NCBI GenBank assembly: GCA_029961685.1
Contig: JARWKL010000042.1
Coordinates: forward strand, 62,001 to 126,000
Source: Aristolochia californica
Taxonomy: Eukaryota; Streptophyta; Magnoliopsida; Piperales; Aristolochiaceae
DNA: 64,000 bases
Reading direction: 5' to 3'
The translations under genes and the position numbers were made by a program. Shown piece by piece: positions 1-12,395 of this stretch. The number at the start of each line of letters is the position of its first letter. Position 1 is the stretch's first letter. Under the pieces are notes generated by a model. The model had not been told where the DNA came from. It was given only the letters and a program-made list of their open reading frames with translations, and ran no database searches.

Positions 1-888
1 CATCCCTCAACATGGGGTAAATTTGATTTAGCTAAAGCAACTAATCTTCCTAATGATAAGGAATTTAATTATTGGGATTATATGGATTCTTGGTATAATA
101 CCTTTTATTACCAAAATCCTTCCCATAGGCATTCCTGGTTTTTCCAATGGGAAAAGAATGTCTTTCAGAGGTCATTACCTCTACCTAGTTGGGTATTTGC
201 ATGGTGGATCAAATTTGGGCCACCCATTTCAATATTACCTGAGCCCATTAAGGCTTGTTTTAGTAAATGGACTCAATCCAGTCCTGAGCTTAAAGCTCTG
301 GGTTATGAAAAACCTCGAAAGAATTGGGACAGTCTTATCTTCTTTATGGTATTTTCTCTACCATGGATTTGGAGATGGGATTGTACTACAGGCTTTAATG
401 ATAAAAGCCTACCAGTATTATTACGAACTTTTCATGTTCGATGGTGGAAAAATTTCCCCAATATTGATACCAAAGTTGCAGAAATTAAGTCTGCCATCAT
501 GCAAAATGAAAACAATCTTGGATTGCATCGCATCCCGGAAGTCCATTATGACTCTGACAATTTATTTGCAAGCTTCAAAACTCAATTGAAGAGTTTGATT
601 CTGAATATATCGGAGCAAGATATTATGAAAAAATTATTCGAATCAATGAAGGATTCTATGGTAACCCAGTGCAATGAAGGCACTTCTTCTCACCACCCAG
701 CAGATGACAACATGTCCGTGTCTGAACCTTCTGCTGCTGAAGATGAGGAAGACATTGATTATAATAGCACTGAGCAAGATGATAATGCTCAAGACTCTTT
801 ACCGGATAGTCAGCCACCTGATGAGGATCCGGAAGAATATATTAATCTTATGTTGCAAGCATTCAAGGCAACATCTAAAAAGAAATAA
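1..888 (+). CDS. Trp-rich hypothetical protein, 5' truncated by window edge
   Basis: A frame is open from base 1 to a TAA at 886-888 (about 295 codons); no start is visible, so the protein begins outside the window. The first in-frame ATG is at 82. The N-terminal 150 residues are rich in Trp, Phe, Tyr and Pro, with repeated WW/WF pairs. The last 60 residues are acidic (DEDPEEY, EDEEDID) and end in a basic KKK. I do not recognise a catalytic motif. The character reminds me of proteins found in petuvirus-like endogenous pararetroviruses, but that is recollection, not proof. Context supports it weakly: a promoter-like region follows at once and a pararetroviral TAV fragment lies 1 kb downstream. 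The frame is uninterrupted, which is unusual for old viral DNA here, so a host or transposon gene is also possible. Confidence 0.5.
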   Translation, partial: HPSTWGKFDLAKATNLPNDKEFNYWDYMDSWYNTFYYQNPSHRHSWFFQWEKNVFQRSLPLPSWVFAWWIKFGPPISILPEPIKACFSKWTQSSPELKALGYEKPRKNWDSLIFFMVFSLPWIWRWDCTTGFNDKSLPVLLRTFHVRWWKNFPNIDTKVAEIKSAIMQNENNLGLHRIPEVHYDSDNLFASFKTQLKSLILNISEQDIMKKLFESMKDSMVTQCNEGTSSHHPADDNMSVSEPSAAEDEEDIDYNSTEQDDNAQDSLPDSQPPDEDPEEYINLMLQAFKATSKKK

Positions 889-1480
889 TTTTGCAGGATA
901 TGACCATGACAGATAAATCTGTTCCAGATTCGTCGGCCAAGTCCGACCAAAAGCTATAGAGGAAATCTTATCCTCCGGCCCACAGCTGGCCTATTTGTCA
1001 CATCACGCCAGGCACCTACAGTATCTTTGGTTGGCCATTTTCCATAAAGTCACATTCATGGGATGCCGCCAGTAGCCGCCTGCATCGGATAAGAGTAAAA
1101 GCTCTTCATCAACAAAAGTTGCAATGGGACCAAGCACATCAAATGTCTTGTTCCAATCTCAATCATAGAGATAAGGATGATGAAGATAAAGCAAATGACT
1201 CACCAACACATCCTCATCCAAAGCATCTCAATAATAGAGATGATGACTCACCGCCTCAATCATAGAGGTTACTTTTTGGTCTTATTGGTGGATTTCAAAT
1301 ATTGTTAAATCCACATTTATTCTCTCCTTCTATATAAGGAGTTAGTTTAGTTAGACAAGGCATCACTTGAAAAACCTTCCCCTTTGTATTCAGGTTGCCT
1401 ACTCGTGTGCTTTAAGTTTTGGAGTTTGCTGTAAGTACTTTATGATATTGTGAATAAATTAGTAGTACTTTAAAGTTATT
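889..1480 (+). promoter_or_regulatory. Promoter-like intergenic region (TATA, poly(A) signal)
   Basis: This is non-coding and much less biased than the flanking satellite. TATATAA is at 1331-1337 and AATAAA at 1453-1458, about 90 bp past the expected cap site. That order (TATA, then a poly(A) signal just inside the transcript) resembles pararetroviral pregenomic promoters. Upstream, a motif like TCAATCATAGAG recurs three times (about 1160, 1227 and 1256). Assignment to a virus is inference. Confidence 0.4.
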
Positions 1481-1534
1481 CTCTACCTGTTTCTTCGTTT
1501 ACTTGCCTTCTGTCAATCTTCCTTCTTCCCGCTG

Positions 1535-1916
1535 TAATTGGTGAAAAAGAAAAGGTGAAAAATATAAAGAAAATGAACTTTAGAAATAATGACGAAATAG
1601 AGAAGGAAAGATGAAATATAGTAAAATAGACAAAAAATAGAAAGAAAGAAGAAATATAGAAAGAAACACAAAATATAGAAAGAAAGGTGAAACATAGAAA
1701 GAAAATGCGAAATATAAAAAGAAAGATGAAATATAAAAAGAATGGCGAAATATAGAAAGAAAGACAAACTACAAAAACAAAGATGAAATATAAGAAAAAA
1801 CAAAATATTGAAAGAAAAGGCAAAATATAGAAAAAAAAAAGACGAAACATAGAAAGAAAAAGAGAAATATAGAAAGAAAAGGTAAAATATGGAAAGAAAA
1901 TGTGAAAAATAGTAAA
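1535..1916 (-). repeat. Degenerate satellite block, GAAATATAGAAAG orientation
   Basis: Runs of GAAATATAGAAAG-type monomers with irregular 18-22 bp spacing, the reverse complement of the main TTTCTATATTTC unit. It contains the diagnostic variant ATGAACTTTAGAAATAATG, also found at about 2845, 45145, 46630 (inverted) and 54330. The 1540-1860 stretch closely matches 44870-45180 in inverted orientation. Confidence 0.85.
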
Positions 1917-2058
1917 TTATTGATTGCTTCAGAGTCGTATTCAAAGTCATCATCCTCTTCTTGTGAGTAACATTGTAACGTTTGGGTTCCAGTGGACCCA
2001 GTCTTGCTAGATGTCTCAGAATCTCTTTTTTCATAACCTTGATCTCTTAAATATTCTT
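1917..2058 (-). pseudogene. Fragment of pararetroviral TAV C-terminus inside satellite
   Basis: On the minus strand this reads as the acidic/serine tail of the TAV-like protein encoded in full at 20187-21215. It has the same order of motifs: a DQGYEK stretch, a Ser run, KTGSTGTQTLQC and an acidic EEDDD-type tail ending near SEAI. It is diverged from the main cluster copies, so it is older or from a related lineage. It has no start or stop of its own and is bounded on both sides by satellite, so it is a captured fragment with no expected function. Confidence 0.75.
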
Positions 2059-4466
2059 TCTATATTGCGCCTTTTCTTTCTATATTTTGCTTTTTATTTC
2101 TATGTTTTGTCTTTCTTTCTATATTTGCCTTATCTTTCTATATATTACATTTTCTTTCTATATTTAGGCTTTTGTTGATATATTTCTACTTTTCTTTCTA
2201 AATTTTTCTTTTTCTTTCTTTCCTTCGTTTTTGTTTCTATGTTTCACCTATTTCTTTCTTTTTTCTCATTTTCTTTCTATATTTCACCTTTCTTTCTATA
2301 GTTCTCCTTTCTTTCTATATTTTGTCTTTCCTTCAAAATTTCCTCTTTCTTTCTATATTTCGTCTTTCTTTCTATAATTCGTCTTTCTTTCTATATTCCG
2401 CATTTTCTTTCTATATTTCGCCTTTCTTTCTATATTTCATCTTCTCGTTCTATATTTTGCCTTTTCTTTATATATTTCTCCATTTCTTTCTATATTTCTT
2501 CTTTCTTTCTATATTTCACATGTCTTTAGAAATTTTGCTTTTTTTTTCTATATTTTTTCTTTTCTTTCTATATATCACATTTTCTTTTTATTTTCCTTTT
2601 CTTTCTGTTTTTCTCTTTTTTTTTCTTTTTTTTTCTTTCTTTCTATTTTTCACCTTTTCTTTCTATTTTTTGCCTTTACTTTCTATATTTCGTCTTTCTT
2701 TCTATATTGCCTCATTATTTCTATATTTTATATTTTTTTTAATTTTGTCATTCTTTGTATAATTCACATTTTCTTTCTTTATTTTGTGCTTCTTTCTATT
2801 TTTTGTCTTTCTTACTATATTTCATCTTTTCTTTTCTATTTTGTCATTATTTCTAAAGTTCATTTTTCTTTATATTTTTCACCTTATCTTTCTATATTTG
2901 TTTTTTCTTAATTTCGTCTTTCTTTTTCTATTTAGTCTTTCTTTCTATATTTGGCCTTTCTTTCTATATTTTTCCTTTTTTTCCATATTTGGCCTTTCTT
3001 TCTATATTTTGTCTTTCTTTATATATTTCGCCTTTCTTTATATTTTTCGTATTTGTTTCTATATTTGACCTGTTCTTTTTATATTCCCACCTTTCTTTCT
3101 ATATTTCATCTTACTTTCTATGTTTCCTCTTTCTTTCAATATTTCACATTTTCTTTTTGTATTTCTCTTTTTCTTTCAAAATTTTGCATTTTGTCTATAT
3201 TTTGCTTTTTCTTTCTATATATCTTCTTTACTTTCTACATTTCACTTTTTCTTTTGAAAATCAACTTTTTCTTTCAATGTTTTGACTTTCTTTGTGTATT
3301 TCGCCTTTTCTTTCTATATTTCCCCATTTCTTTCTAGATTTCACTTTTCTTTCTATATTTCATTTTCCTTTTGGATTTTAAATTACCTTTTATATTTCAT
3401 CTTTCTTTCTATATTTTGCCTTTTCTTTCAATATTTCATTTTACTTTCTATATTTCATCTATTTTTTCTATATTTCATTTTAATTTTTATCTTTTTTTTC
3501 AGTATTTCATTTTACTTTCTATATTTCATCTATCTTTCTATATTTAATTTTATTTTCTATATTTCATCTTACTTTCTATATTTCAAGTTACATTATATAT
3601 TTCGTCTTTCTTTCTATATATCATTTTTATTTCTATATTTCATCTCTCTTTCTATATTTTTTATCTCTTTATATTTGTGTCTTAATCTCTATAATTTACC
3701 TTTCTTACTATATTTCGCCTTTCTTTCTATATTTTATTTTTCTCTCTATATCTTTCTTGTTACTTTTTATATTTCATCTTTCTTTCTATATTTCATTTTA
3801 CTTTCTGTACTTCGTTTTACTTTTAATATTTCATCTTTCTATCTATTTTTTATTGTAAATTTTATATTTAATCTTTTTTCCTATATTTTATTTTACTTTC
3901 TATATTTCATTTTTCTTTTTGTTTTTCATGTTACTTTCTATATATTATTTATCTTACAATTTTTTTTTTACTTTTGATATTTCATTTTTCATTCTATATT
4001 TTCATTTTACTTTCTATATTTCATTTTTCTTTCAGTATTTCATTTTACTTTCTATATTTCATCATTCTTACTATATTTCATTTTACTTTCTATTTCATCT
4101 TTCTTTCTATATTTCATTTTACTTTCTATATTTCTTCTTTCTTTCTATATTTCATTTTAATTTCCATATTTCATCTTTCTATCCTTATTTCATTTTTCTT
4201 TCTATATTTCATCTTTCTTTCATTATTTCATTTTATATTTCACCTGTCTTTCTATATTTCGTTTTACTTTCTATATTTCATCTTACTTTCTATTTTTCAT
4301 TTTACTTTCTATTTCGTTTTTTCTTTCTTTATTTTAACCTTCTTTCTATATTTCACCTTTCTTTCTATACTTTATTTTACTTCTATATTTCATTTTTCTT
4401 TCTTTTTGTCTTCTTTCTTTCTTTCTTTCTTCCTCACTTCTTGGGTCTTTCCTTATTGATTCTCAC
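2059..4466 (+). repeat. Degenerate satellite block, TTTCTATATTTC orientation
   Basis: Back-to-back monomers CTTTCTATATTTCGTCTTT / GCCTTTT in the first half shift to TTTCTATATTTCATTTTAC / CATCTTTC types after about 3450. The marker TGTCTTAATCTCTATAATT at about 3678 recurs at 30500 and, inverted, at about 43720. The block ends in a CTTT run and the unique CCTCACTTCTTGGGTCTTTC (about 4432), whose inverse is at about 32290. Translations are F/Y/I/L/S repeats, not proteins. Confidence 0.88.
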
Positions 4467-4753
4467 TTAGAAAGAAAAATTGAATTTTAGAAAGAAAAAG
4501 TGAAACGTAGAAAGAAAAAGGCAAATTTTAGAAAGAAAATGGAAAATTTTGAAAGAAAAAGTGAAATATAGAAAGAAAAGACGAAATATAGAAAGAAAGA
4601 GAAAATATTGAAAGTATGATGAAAAATAGAAAGAAAAGGCAGGAATAAAGAAAGAACACGGCAAATATAGAAACACATACGAAAAAATAGAAAGAAAGTG
4701 GAAATATAGAAAGAAATAAAATAGAAAGAAAAAACAAAATTAAATATAGGAAT

Positions 4754-4785
<32 letters not shown>

Positions 4786-5622
4786 CTCATAAACAAAAAA
4801 ACAAAGAAAAAAGAAAGAGAAAAGAAAGAATCAAAAAGGAAAGAAACAAGAAAGATTAAAGAAAGAAAGAAAGAATGAATGAACGAATGATTAAAAAGAA
4901 AAGGAAAAATAGAAATAAGAACTAAAGAAAACAAAAAAATAAAGACAAATCATTGAAACGAAGAAAATGGAAAGAAGAAAGATTGATAGATAGAAAGAAT
5001 AAGAAAAAAAGAAACAAAAATGCAAGAAACAAGATAGAAATAAAGATTAAAATAAAAAAGAAAGACAGAAGAAGAGAGGAAGAAAGAAATGAAGAAAGAA
5101 GAACAAAGAAAGAAATAAAGAAAGAACAAAGAAAGCTGAAGAAATTAAGAAAGAAATCGGGAAAAATGAACGAAAGAAACATAAACAATAAAAGAACAAA
5201 TGAGAGAATGAAGAAATAAAGAGAAAATAATAAATAAAGAAATAAGGCACATTGAAAGAAATAAGAAAGAAGAAAAGAAGAAGAAAGAAATAATCAAGAT
5301 AGAAATAAACAAACAAAAAATAAAGAAGAAAACATCAAAATGAAAGAAGAAACAAACAACAAACAAACAAGAAAGAAAGAAGGAAAGAAGAAATAAGAAA
5401 CAGGGAAGAAGGAAGTACGAAATAAGAGAAAAAAAAGGAAATAAGACATAAAAATTGAAAGAAAGAAGAAATAAAGACAGAAAGAAGAAAGAAAGAAAAA
5501 ATAAATAAAGAAAGAAAGAAGGCAGAAAGAAAGAATGAAAGAAGAAATTAGAAAGGAAAAAAGAAAGACCGATAATGAAAGAAATCTGAAGGAAAGAAAT
5601 AGAAAGAATGAAATAAATAAAC

Positions 5623-5654
<32 letters not shown>

Positions 5655-7114
5655 ATGAATAAAGAAAAAAACAAGAAAGTACAAATAAAAAAGGCACATA
5701 GAAATAAATAATTAATATGGAAAGAAGAAGAAAGAAAGAATCACAATAGAAACAAACAAACAAACAAACAAACAAACAACAAGTCAGAAATAAAGAATAA
5801 GAAATAAAAAAATAAAGAAAGAAAAAATGAAATAGAAAGAAAGAATGAAAGAAAAAAATAGAAAAAAGAAAGAATCAAGACAAAAAGAATCTCTTGTAAA
5901 CAGTAAAAAAGAAGCAAGAAAAAAAAACAACAAACAATGAAACAAAGATGAAGAAAGAAAGAAACATAAGAAAGGTATAAAGCAAGAAACAAGAAAGGAA
6001 GAATGATGAAAGAAAGAAAAAATATAGAATAAAGAAAAAAGTAAGAAAGAATGATAGAAATAAGAAAGATAGAGGAGAAAACAAAGAACCATAGAAAGAA
6101 GAAAGAACGAAACTAGATAGAAAGAATAAAAGAAAGAATGAAAGAAAGAAATAAGGAAAGAAATAAGCAAGAATCAAGAAATAAAGAGAAAATAAGGAAA
6201 GAAGACAAAAAGAAAGAATGAAGAAAGAAAGAAAGAAACTATGAAAAAAATGAAAGAATCAAGAAAGAAACATGAAAGAAAGAAATAAATATGAAAAAAT
6301 AAAAAATAAGAAAAATATAAAGCAAGAAACAAGAAAGAAACAATTAGGATAGAAACAAACAAACAAGTTAGAAAGTAAGAGTAAGAAAAAAAGAAAGAAA
6401 AAAAAGAAATAAAGAAACAAAAATGAAAAAAAGAAGACGAAAATAAAGAAAGAAAAAAAAAATGGAAGAAGAAACAGCAAAATAAAGAACAAGAAAAAAT
6501 AAATAAATAATCAAAACATAAAATAAATAAAAGAAAGAAAGATGAAACAGAGAAAGAAATATAAGAACTAAAGAAGAACGAAATAAGAAATAAAGAAAGA
6601 AACTAGAAAGAAAGAATAAAAGAAATAAATAAATAAAAAAGAAATAAATAAAGAAAAAAGAAAAACAAAAAAAAAAAGAAGAAGAAGAAAGATAAGAAAG
6701 AAAGAAGATGAGAAATAAAGAAAGAAAGAAAGAAGAAAGAAAAAGACAGAAAGAAAGAAAGACAAAATAATGTAAAGAAAGAAGAAAAAGGAATGGATAG
6801 ATAGAAAGAAGGAAAAAAGAATAAAAAAGAAAGATAGATAGAAAGAAGAAGGAATAAAGAATGAAATTAGAAAGGAAGAAAGAAATATGAAAGAGAAAAC
6901 AAAAAACAAATGCAAGAAAGAAATAAGAATGAAAGAAAAATGAAAGAACAAATAAAGAAAGGCACATAAAAAGAAAGAATAAATAAGAAAAGAAAAAAAA
7001 AATCACGATAGAAACAAACAAACAAATAAGTTAGAAAGAAAGAAAAAAGAAAGGAAGAAAGAAAGGAAGAAAGATCTAAAGAAGACAAAAAGAAAGAAAG
7101 AAAAAAAAATGAAA

Positions 7115-7151
<37 letters not shown>

Positions 7152-7268
7152 AGAAGGAATCAATTAAGAAATAAGGCACATTGAAAAAAATAAGAAAGGA
7201 GAAAAGAAGAAGAAAGAAATAATAAATATATAAACAAGAAGAAAGAAAACAGAAAAAAGAAGAAACAC
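4467..7268 (-). repeat. Satellite block grading into (GAAA)n-rich simple repeat
   Basis: 4467-4740 is GAAATATAGAAAG satellite (inverted match to about 45300-45570). From 4740 it becomes purine-rich GAAA/GAAAT/ACAAACA simple sequence with islands such as TAAGGCACATTGAAA and AATCATTGAAACGAAG. 4925-5545 recurs at 32490-33130, and 5395-7268 recurs at 23326-25250. The K/E/R-rich open frame at 4953-5219 is composition-driven. Confidence 0.85.
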
Positions 7269-9342
7269 CGTCTTTCTTTATTCTTTCTTTCTTTTCGTCT
7301 TCTTTCTTTCTTATCTTTCTTGTCTGTTTCTTTATTGTTTCTTTCTTTTTTCTTTTCTTTTTTGTTTATGAGTCTTTCTTTCTTTCTTGTTCCTATATTT
7401 CAATTTATTTTCTATATTTCATCTTTCTTTCTATATTTCATTTTACTTCCTAGATTTTATCTCTCATTCTATATTTCATCGTTCTTTCTATATTTCATCT
7501 TTCTTCCTATATTTCTTTTATTTTCTATATTTCGTCTTTCATTCTATTCTATATTTCGTTTTACTTTCTATATTTCCTATTTCTCTCTATATTTCATTTT
7601 TCTTTCTTTACTATAACCTTCTTTCTAAATTTCATCTTCTTTCTATATTTCATCTTTTTTTCAATAATTCATCTTTCTTTTTGTATTTCATTTTACTTTC
7701 TATATTTCATTTTATATATTTCATCTTTATTTCTCTATTTCGACTTTTTTCTATATTTCTTTTTAATTTTTATATATTTCATCTTTCTTTATTTATTTTA
7801 CCTTCCCTTCTATATTTTATTTTACTTTTTATATTTCATTTTACTTTCTATAGATCATCTTTATTTCAATATTTATTTTACTTTCTATATTCCATCATTT
7901 TTTATATTTTATTTTATTTCTATATTTTATCTTTCGTTCTATGATTCATCTTTATTTCTATATTTCATTTTACTTTCTATAATTCGTCTTTCTTTCTGTA
8001 TTTCATCTTTCTTTCTATATTTAATTTTTCTTTCAATATTTATTTTTCATCTTTCTTTCTATATTTCATTTTTCGTTGTTTATTTTAACCTTCTTTCTAT
8101 ATTTCATCTTCTTTCTATATTTCATCTTTCTTTCTTTATTTCATGTCACTTTCTATATATCATTATTTTTACTATATTTCATTTTACTTTCTATATTTCA
8201 TCTTTCTTTCTGTATTTCATTTTAATTTCTATAATTCATCTTTCTTTTTGTATTTCATTTTACTTTCTACATTTCATCTTTCTTTCTATATTTCATTTTA
8301 CTTTCTATATTTTGTCTTTCTTTCTATATTTAATTTTACTTTCTATATATCATCTCACTTTATATATTTTATTTTACTTTCTATATTTCATCTTTCTTTC
8401 TATATTTCATTTTACTTTCTATATTTCATTTTACTTTCTTTACATCATCGTACTTTTAATATTTCAATTTATTTTCTATATTTCATCTTTCTTTCTATAT
8501 TTCATTTTACTTCCTAGATTTTATCTCTCATTCTATATTTCATCGTTCTACTATATTTCAAGTTTCTTTCTATATTTCATCTTTCTTCCTATATTTCTTT
8601 TATTTTCTATATTTCGTCTTTCATTCTATCTATATTTCATTTTACTTTCTATATTTTAAATTTTTTCTATATTTCATTTTTATTTTTATATTTATTCTTT
8701 CTTTATATATTAAATTTTACATTTCTATATTTCATCCTTCTTTCAGTATTTAATTTTACTTTCTATATTTAATATTTTTTCTATGTTTTATTTTACTTTC
8801 TTTATTTCACCTTTATTTCTATATATCATTTTACGTTTGTTATATCATCATACTTTCTATATTTCATTTTACTTTGTATATATTTCATCTTTCTTTATGT
8901 ATTTCATCTTTTTTTCTATATTTCATTTTACTTTCTATATTTCATCTTTCTTTAATTATTTCATTTTACTTTCTATATATCATTTTTCTTACTATATTTT
9001 ATTTTATTTTCTATATTTCATCTTTCTTTCTATATTTTATATTACTTTCTATATTTCATCTTTATTTCTATATTTTATTTTACTTTCTATATTTCATCTT
9101 TCTTTCTATATTTCATTTTACTTTCTAGATTTCATCTTTCTTTCTTTATTTAATATTTCTCCCTATACATCATTTTACTTTCTATATTTCATCGTTCTTT
9201 CTATATTTCATTTTACTTTCTATATTTCATTTTACTTTCTATATTTCATCTTTCTTTCTATATTTCATTTTACTTTCTATATTTTATCTTTCGTTGTATA
9301 ATTCATCTTTCTTTCTATAATTCATCTTTCTTTCTATATTTC
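7269..9342 (+). repeat. Satellite block, TTTCTATATTTCAT orientation
   Basis: Starts abruptly at the flip sequence AAACACCGTCTTTCTTTATT (7264) and continues as 19-bp monomers alternating CATCTTTC and CATTTTAC types. It is nearly identical to 25251-27330. The end flip (TTTCATCTAAAATATAGAAA, about 9340) is also shared with about 27328. Confidence 0.88.
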
Positions 9343-10357
9343 ATCTAAAATATAGAAAAAAGGTTAAAATAAAGAAAGTAAAATGAAATATAGAATGAAA
9401 TATGAAATATAGAAAGTAAAATGTAAAATAGAAAGAAAAAAGAAATAAAAATAAAATAAAATGAAATATTGAAAGAAAAAGGAAAAATGGAAAGAAAGAT
9501 AAAATATAGAAAGAAAGTTGAATTGTAGAAAGTAAAATGAAATGTAGAAAGAAAATGAAATATAGAAAGTAAAATGAAAAATAGAAGGTAAGATGAAAAA
9601 TAAAAGTAAGATGAAATATAGCAAGTGAGATGAAATATAGAAAGTAAAATAAAATAAAGAAAGAAATATGAAATATAGAAAGTAAAATGAAATACAGAAA
9701 GAATGATGAAGTATAGAAAGTAAAATAAAATATAGAATGTAAAATGAAATATAGTAAGAAAAACGATATATAGAAAGTAACATGAAATAAAGAAATAAAG
9801 AAAGATGAAATATAGAAACTAAAATGAAATATAGAAAGAAAGATGAAATATAGAAAGTGAAATAAAATATAGAAAGAAGGATGTAATATAGAAAGTAAAA
9901 TGAAATAAAGAAAGAAAGATGAAATATAAAAAGTAAAATGAAATTTATAAAGAAAGAAGAAATATAGAAAGTAAAATAAAATATAGTAAAAAAATGATGT
10001 ATAGAAAGTAACATGAATTAAAGAAAGAAAGGTGAAAAATAGAAAGTAAAATGAAATATAGAAAGAAGGTTAAAATAAAGTAAGTAAAATGAAATATAGA
10101 AAGAAATATGAAACATAGAAAGTAAAAAGAAATATATAAATAAAGATGAAGTATAGAAAGTAAAATGTAATATAGAAAGAACGATGAAATAAAAAAATGA
10201 AATATTGAAAGAAAAAGGAAATATGGAAAGAAAGATGAATTATAGAAACAAAGATGAATTATAGAAAGGAAAATGAAATATAGAAAGAAGTTGAAATATA
10301 GAAAGTAAAATGAAAAACATAAAGTAAGATGAAAAATAGAAAGTAAAATAAAATATA
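9343..10357 (-). repeat. Satellite block, GAAATATAGAAAG orientation
   Basis: Monomers AAGTAAAATGAAATATAGA and AAGAAAGATGAAATATAGA alternate. It is nearly identical to 27331-28345; after about 10357 this copy departs into a repeat of the 6927-7608 segment while the right-hand copy continues in the same satellite. Confidence 0.87.
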
Positions 10358-10575
10358 AGAATGAAAGAAAAATGAAAGAACAAATGAATGAAAGAAAGAA
10401 ATGAAAGAAAAATGAAAGAACAAATAAAGAAAGGCACATAAAAAGAAAGAATAAATAAGAAAAGAAAAAAAAAGAATCACGATAGAAACAAACAAACAAA
10501 TAAGTTAGAAAGAAAGAAAAAAGAAAGGAAGAAAGATCTAAAGAAGACAAAAAGAAAGAAAGAAAAAAAATGAAA

Positions 10576-10616
<41 letters not shown>

Positions 10617-11076
10617 AGAAGGAATCAATTAAGAAATAAGGCACATTGAAAAAATTAAGAAAGGAGAAAAGAAGAAGAAAGAAATAATAAATATATAAAC
10701 AAGAAGAAAGAAAACAGAAAAAAGAAGAAACACCGTCTTTCTTTATTCTTTCTTTCTTTTCGTCTTCTTTCTTTCTTATCTTTCTTGTCTGTTTCTTTAT
10801 TGTTTCTTTCTTTTTTCTTTTCTTTTTTGTTTATGAGTCTTTCTTTCTTTCTTGTTCCTATATTTCAATTTATTTTCTATATTTCATCTTTCTTTCTATA
10901 TTTCATTTTACTTCCTAGATTTTATCTCTCATTCTATATTTCATCGTTCTTTCTATATTTCATCTTTCTTCCTATATTTCTTTTATTTTCTATATTTCGT
11001 CTTTCATTCTATTCTATATTTCGTTTTACTTTCTATATTTCCTATTTCTCTCTATATTTCATTTTTCTTTCTTTTC
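10358..11076. repeat. Partial third copy of the flip-containing satellite segment
   Basis: Repeats 6927-7608 almost base for base: GAATGAAAGAAAAATG, AGGCACATAAAAAG, the flip AAACACCGTCTTTCTTTATT at about 10729, then TTTCTATATTTC monomers. It stops at about 11070-11076 where pararetrovirus sequence begins. Strand is mixed: purine-rich to 10733, pyrimidine-rich after. Confidence 0.85.
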
Positions 11077-11477
11077 TAAATATAGAGAATGCTAACCCTC
11101 ACTTAGCCTATTCCATAGGACAACGAACAAAATTTATCATGAATATACTACAAGAAAAATGTACTGATATCCAGATCCAAAGACAACTTAAGGGAGATGA
11201 TTTTGGATTTTGTAAACAGATCTATACTACCCAAGCTTATGGCCTTAAAGAATCTAGACAACGCACTAGAAGACCTAAAAATTTTGTTAGAAAAGGCTAT
11301 TTTATTCGAAGATCTAAAAGTAGGAAACCATATCTTAATAGAGAAAGACATGTTAGGCGCTTTAACCCCAAGAGAACCTATAAGAATAAACTTTCTTGTT
11401 ATATCTGCGGTCAGACAGAACACTTAGCTAATACATGTCCAAAAAGACAAAACATAAACTCCAAAAGATCTACTTGA
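11077..11477 (+). pseudogene. Pararetrovirus capsid protein C-terminal part with CCHC knuckle
   Basis: This is the first viral sequence after the satellite, in frame with the downstream protease. It encodes a capsid C-terminus: a segment with a YTTQAYGLKE-type stretch, a strongly basic Arg/Lys region, then a C-x2-C-x4-H-x4-C zinc knuckle whose first and last Cys codons are at 11397 and 11436. That order (basic stretch, then CCHC) is typical of caulimovirid coat proteins, where the knuckle helps package RNA. The N-terminal two thirds of the capsid are missing; the preceding in-frame residues are translated satellite. The frame stops at a TGA (11475-11477) and resumes without a shift, so capsid and polymerase were probably one polyprotein or closely coupled. 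Confidence 0.8.
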
Positions 11478-12395
11478 GTCGAGAATGTCCAACAAGACTT
11501 AATAGAAGTAGATGAATATATGTCAGACACAAAGTCCATCTACAGCATAGTTAGTCTACCTACAATAACCGAAGACTCTTCAGATACTGAAGATGACCTA
11601 ATTCTCGAATTAGACTCAGATGAACATTTAGACCTCATGGATACCACAACAGAATGTACTCATTCTTGGTTATGGTTCACTGGTCTAGACAGTAACCCTT
11701 GCTTTCAATGTCAATGGTATCCTAGTAAGAAGCAACGAGCCAAATGTTCCCTCTGTTTCACAGAAGCCTGCCTTCCCTATCTTAAACAATTAGGAATTAC
11801 TCCTACTGAACCTTCTCAGTCAGATAGAATTTCTACTACTAAGTTCGAAATCTTGGCTAGAAAAATCGACAACTGTGAAGCTGAAATCTCTCTTCTCAAA
11901 CATCGTTTAGATACCTTAGAAAAAGACTCTTATGATGGTATTACCGTAGGCTTAGGTGAGCCAGAAACCTCTCTTGTCTGTAACCAAGACAAATCTTTTT
12001 CCAGTATTCTAGTCCGTGCCAAGATTACTTTCCCTGACAAACATTCCATTGTCCTAGATGCCCTTGTAGATTCTGGTTGTACCAAGTGTATTATCCATCG
12101 TAGACTTATCCCCAGACAATACCTTAAACATACTAGTAAACAGGTATTTAGTCAACAAGTAGACGACACCTACAACCCCTATACCCAATACTTTGATGAT
12201 GGTAAGATCAAGTTTTTCACCAACTGCTCTACTTTTTTTGGTTCTTATCCGTTACCTTTAACTTGGGTCCGTGACCTTAAACTTAAGGTCGATTTTATTT
12301 TAGGACTCAATTTCATTCTCCATAACAATGGCTCTCTTACTATTTCCAGAGATTACCTCCAGTTTCATAAGAACTCTAGTACAGTTCCTGTCTAG
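11478..12395 (+). pseudogene. Pararetrovirus aspartic protease region of Pol polyprotein
   Basis: Same frame as the capsid piece. A first in-frame ATG is at 11520, but the open stretch starts right after the TGA at 11477. The N-terminal part has a Cys/Trp-containing segment of unknown role and a predicted coiled coil. The retropepsin-like domain follows, with the catalytic Asp-Ser-Gly triplet at 12069-12077 and the hydrophobic LGLNF-type strand near 12300. In caulimovirids this protease processes the capsid-polymerase polyprotein. The frame ends at TAG 12393-12395. The same TAG occurs in the inverted copy (16308-16310), so it predates the duplication or was present in the virus. Confidence 0.8.

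Noticed and set aside
2322..4470. Many long F/Y/I/L/S-rich open frames (also throughout 7269-47499) that look like membrane proteins
   Set aside because: They are translations of a 19-bp repeat in all three frames; overlapping frames are equally open, there is no start context, and they recur wherever the repeat does.
4953..5219. Lys/Arg/Glu-rich open frame
   Set aside because: Explained by GAAA/AGA simple-sequence composition; its duplicate at about 32500-32760 is not conserved as a frame.
7269..9342. CRISPR-like repeat-spacer array
   Set aside because: The units are directly adjacent with no unique spacers, degenerate, and in a plant genome.
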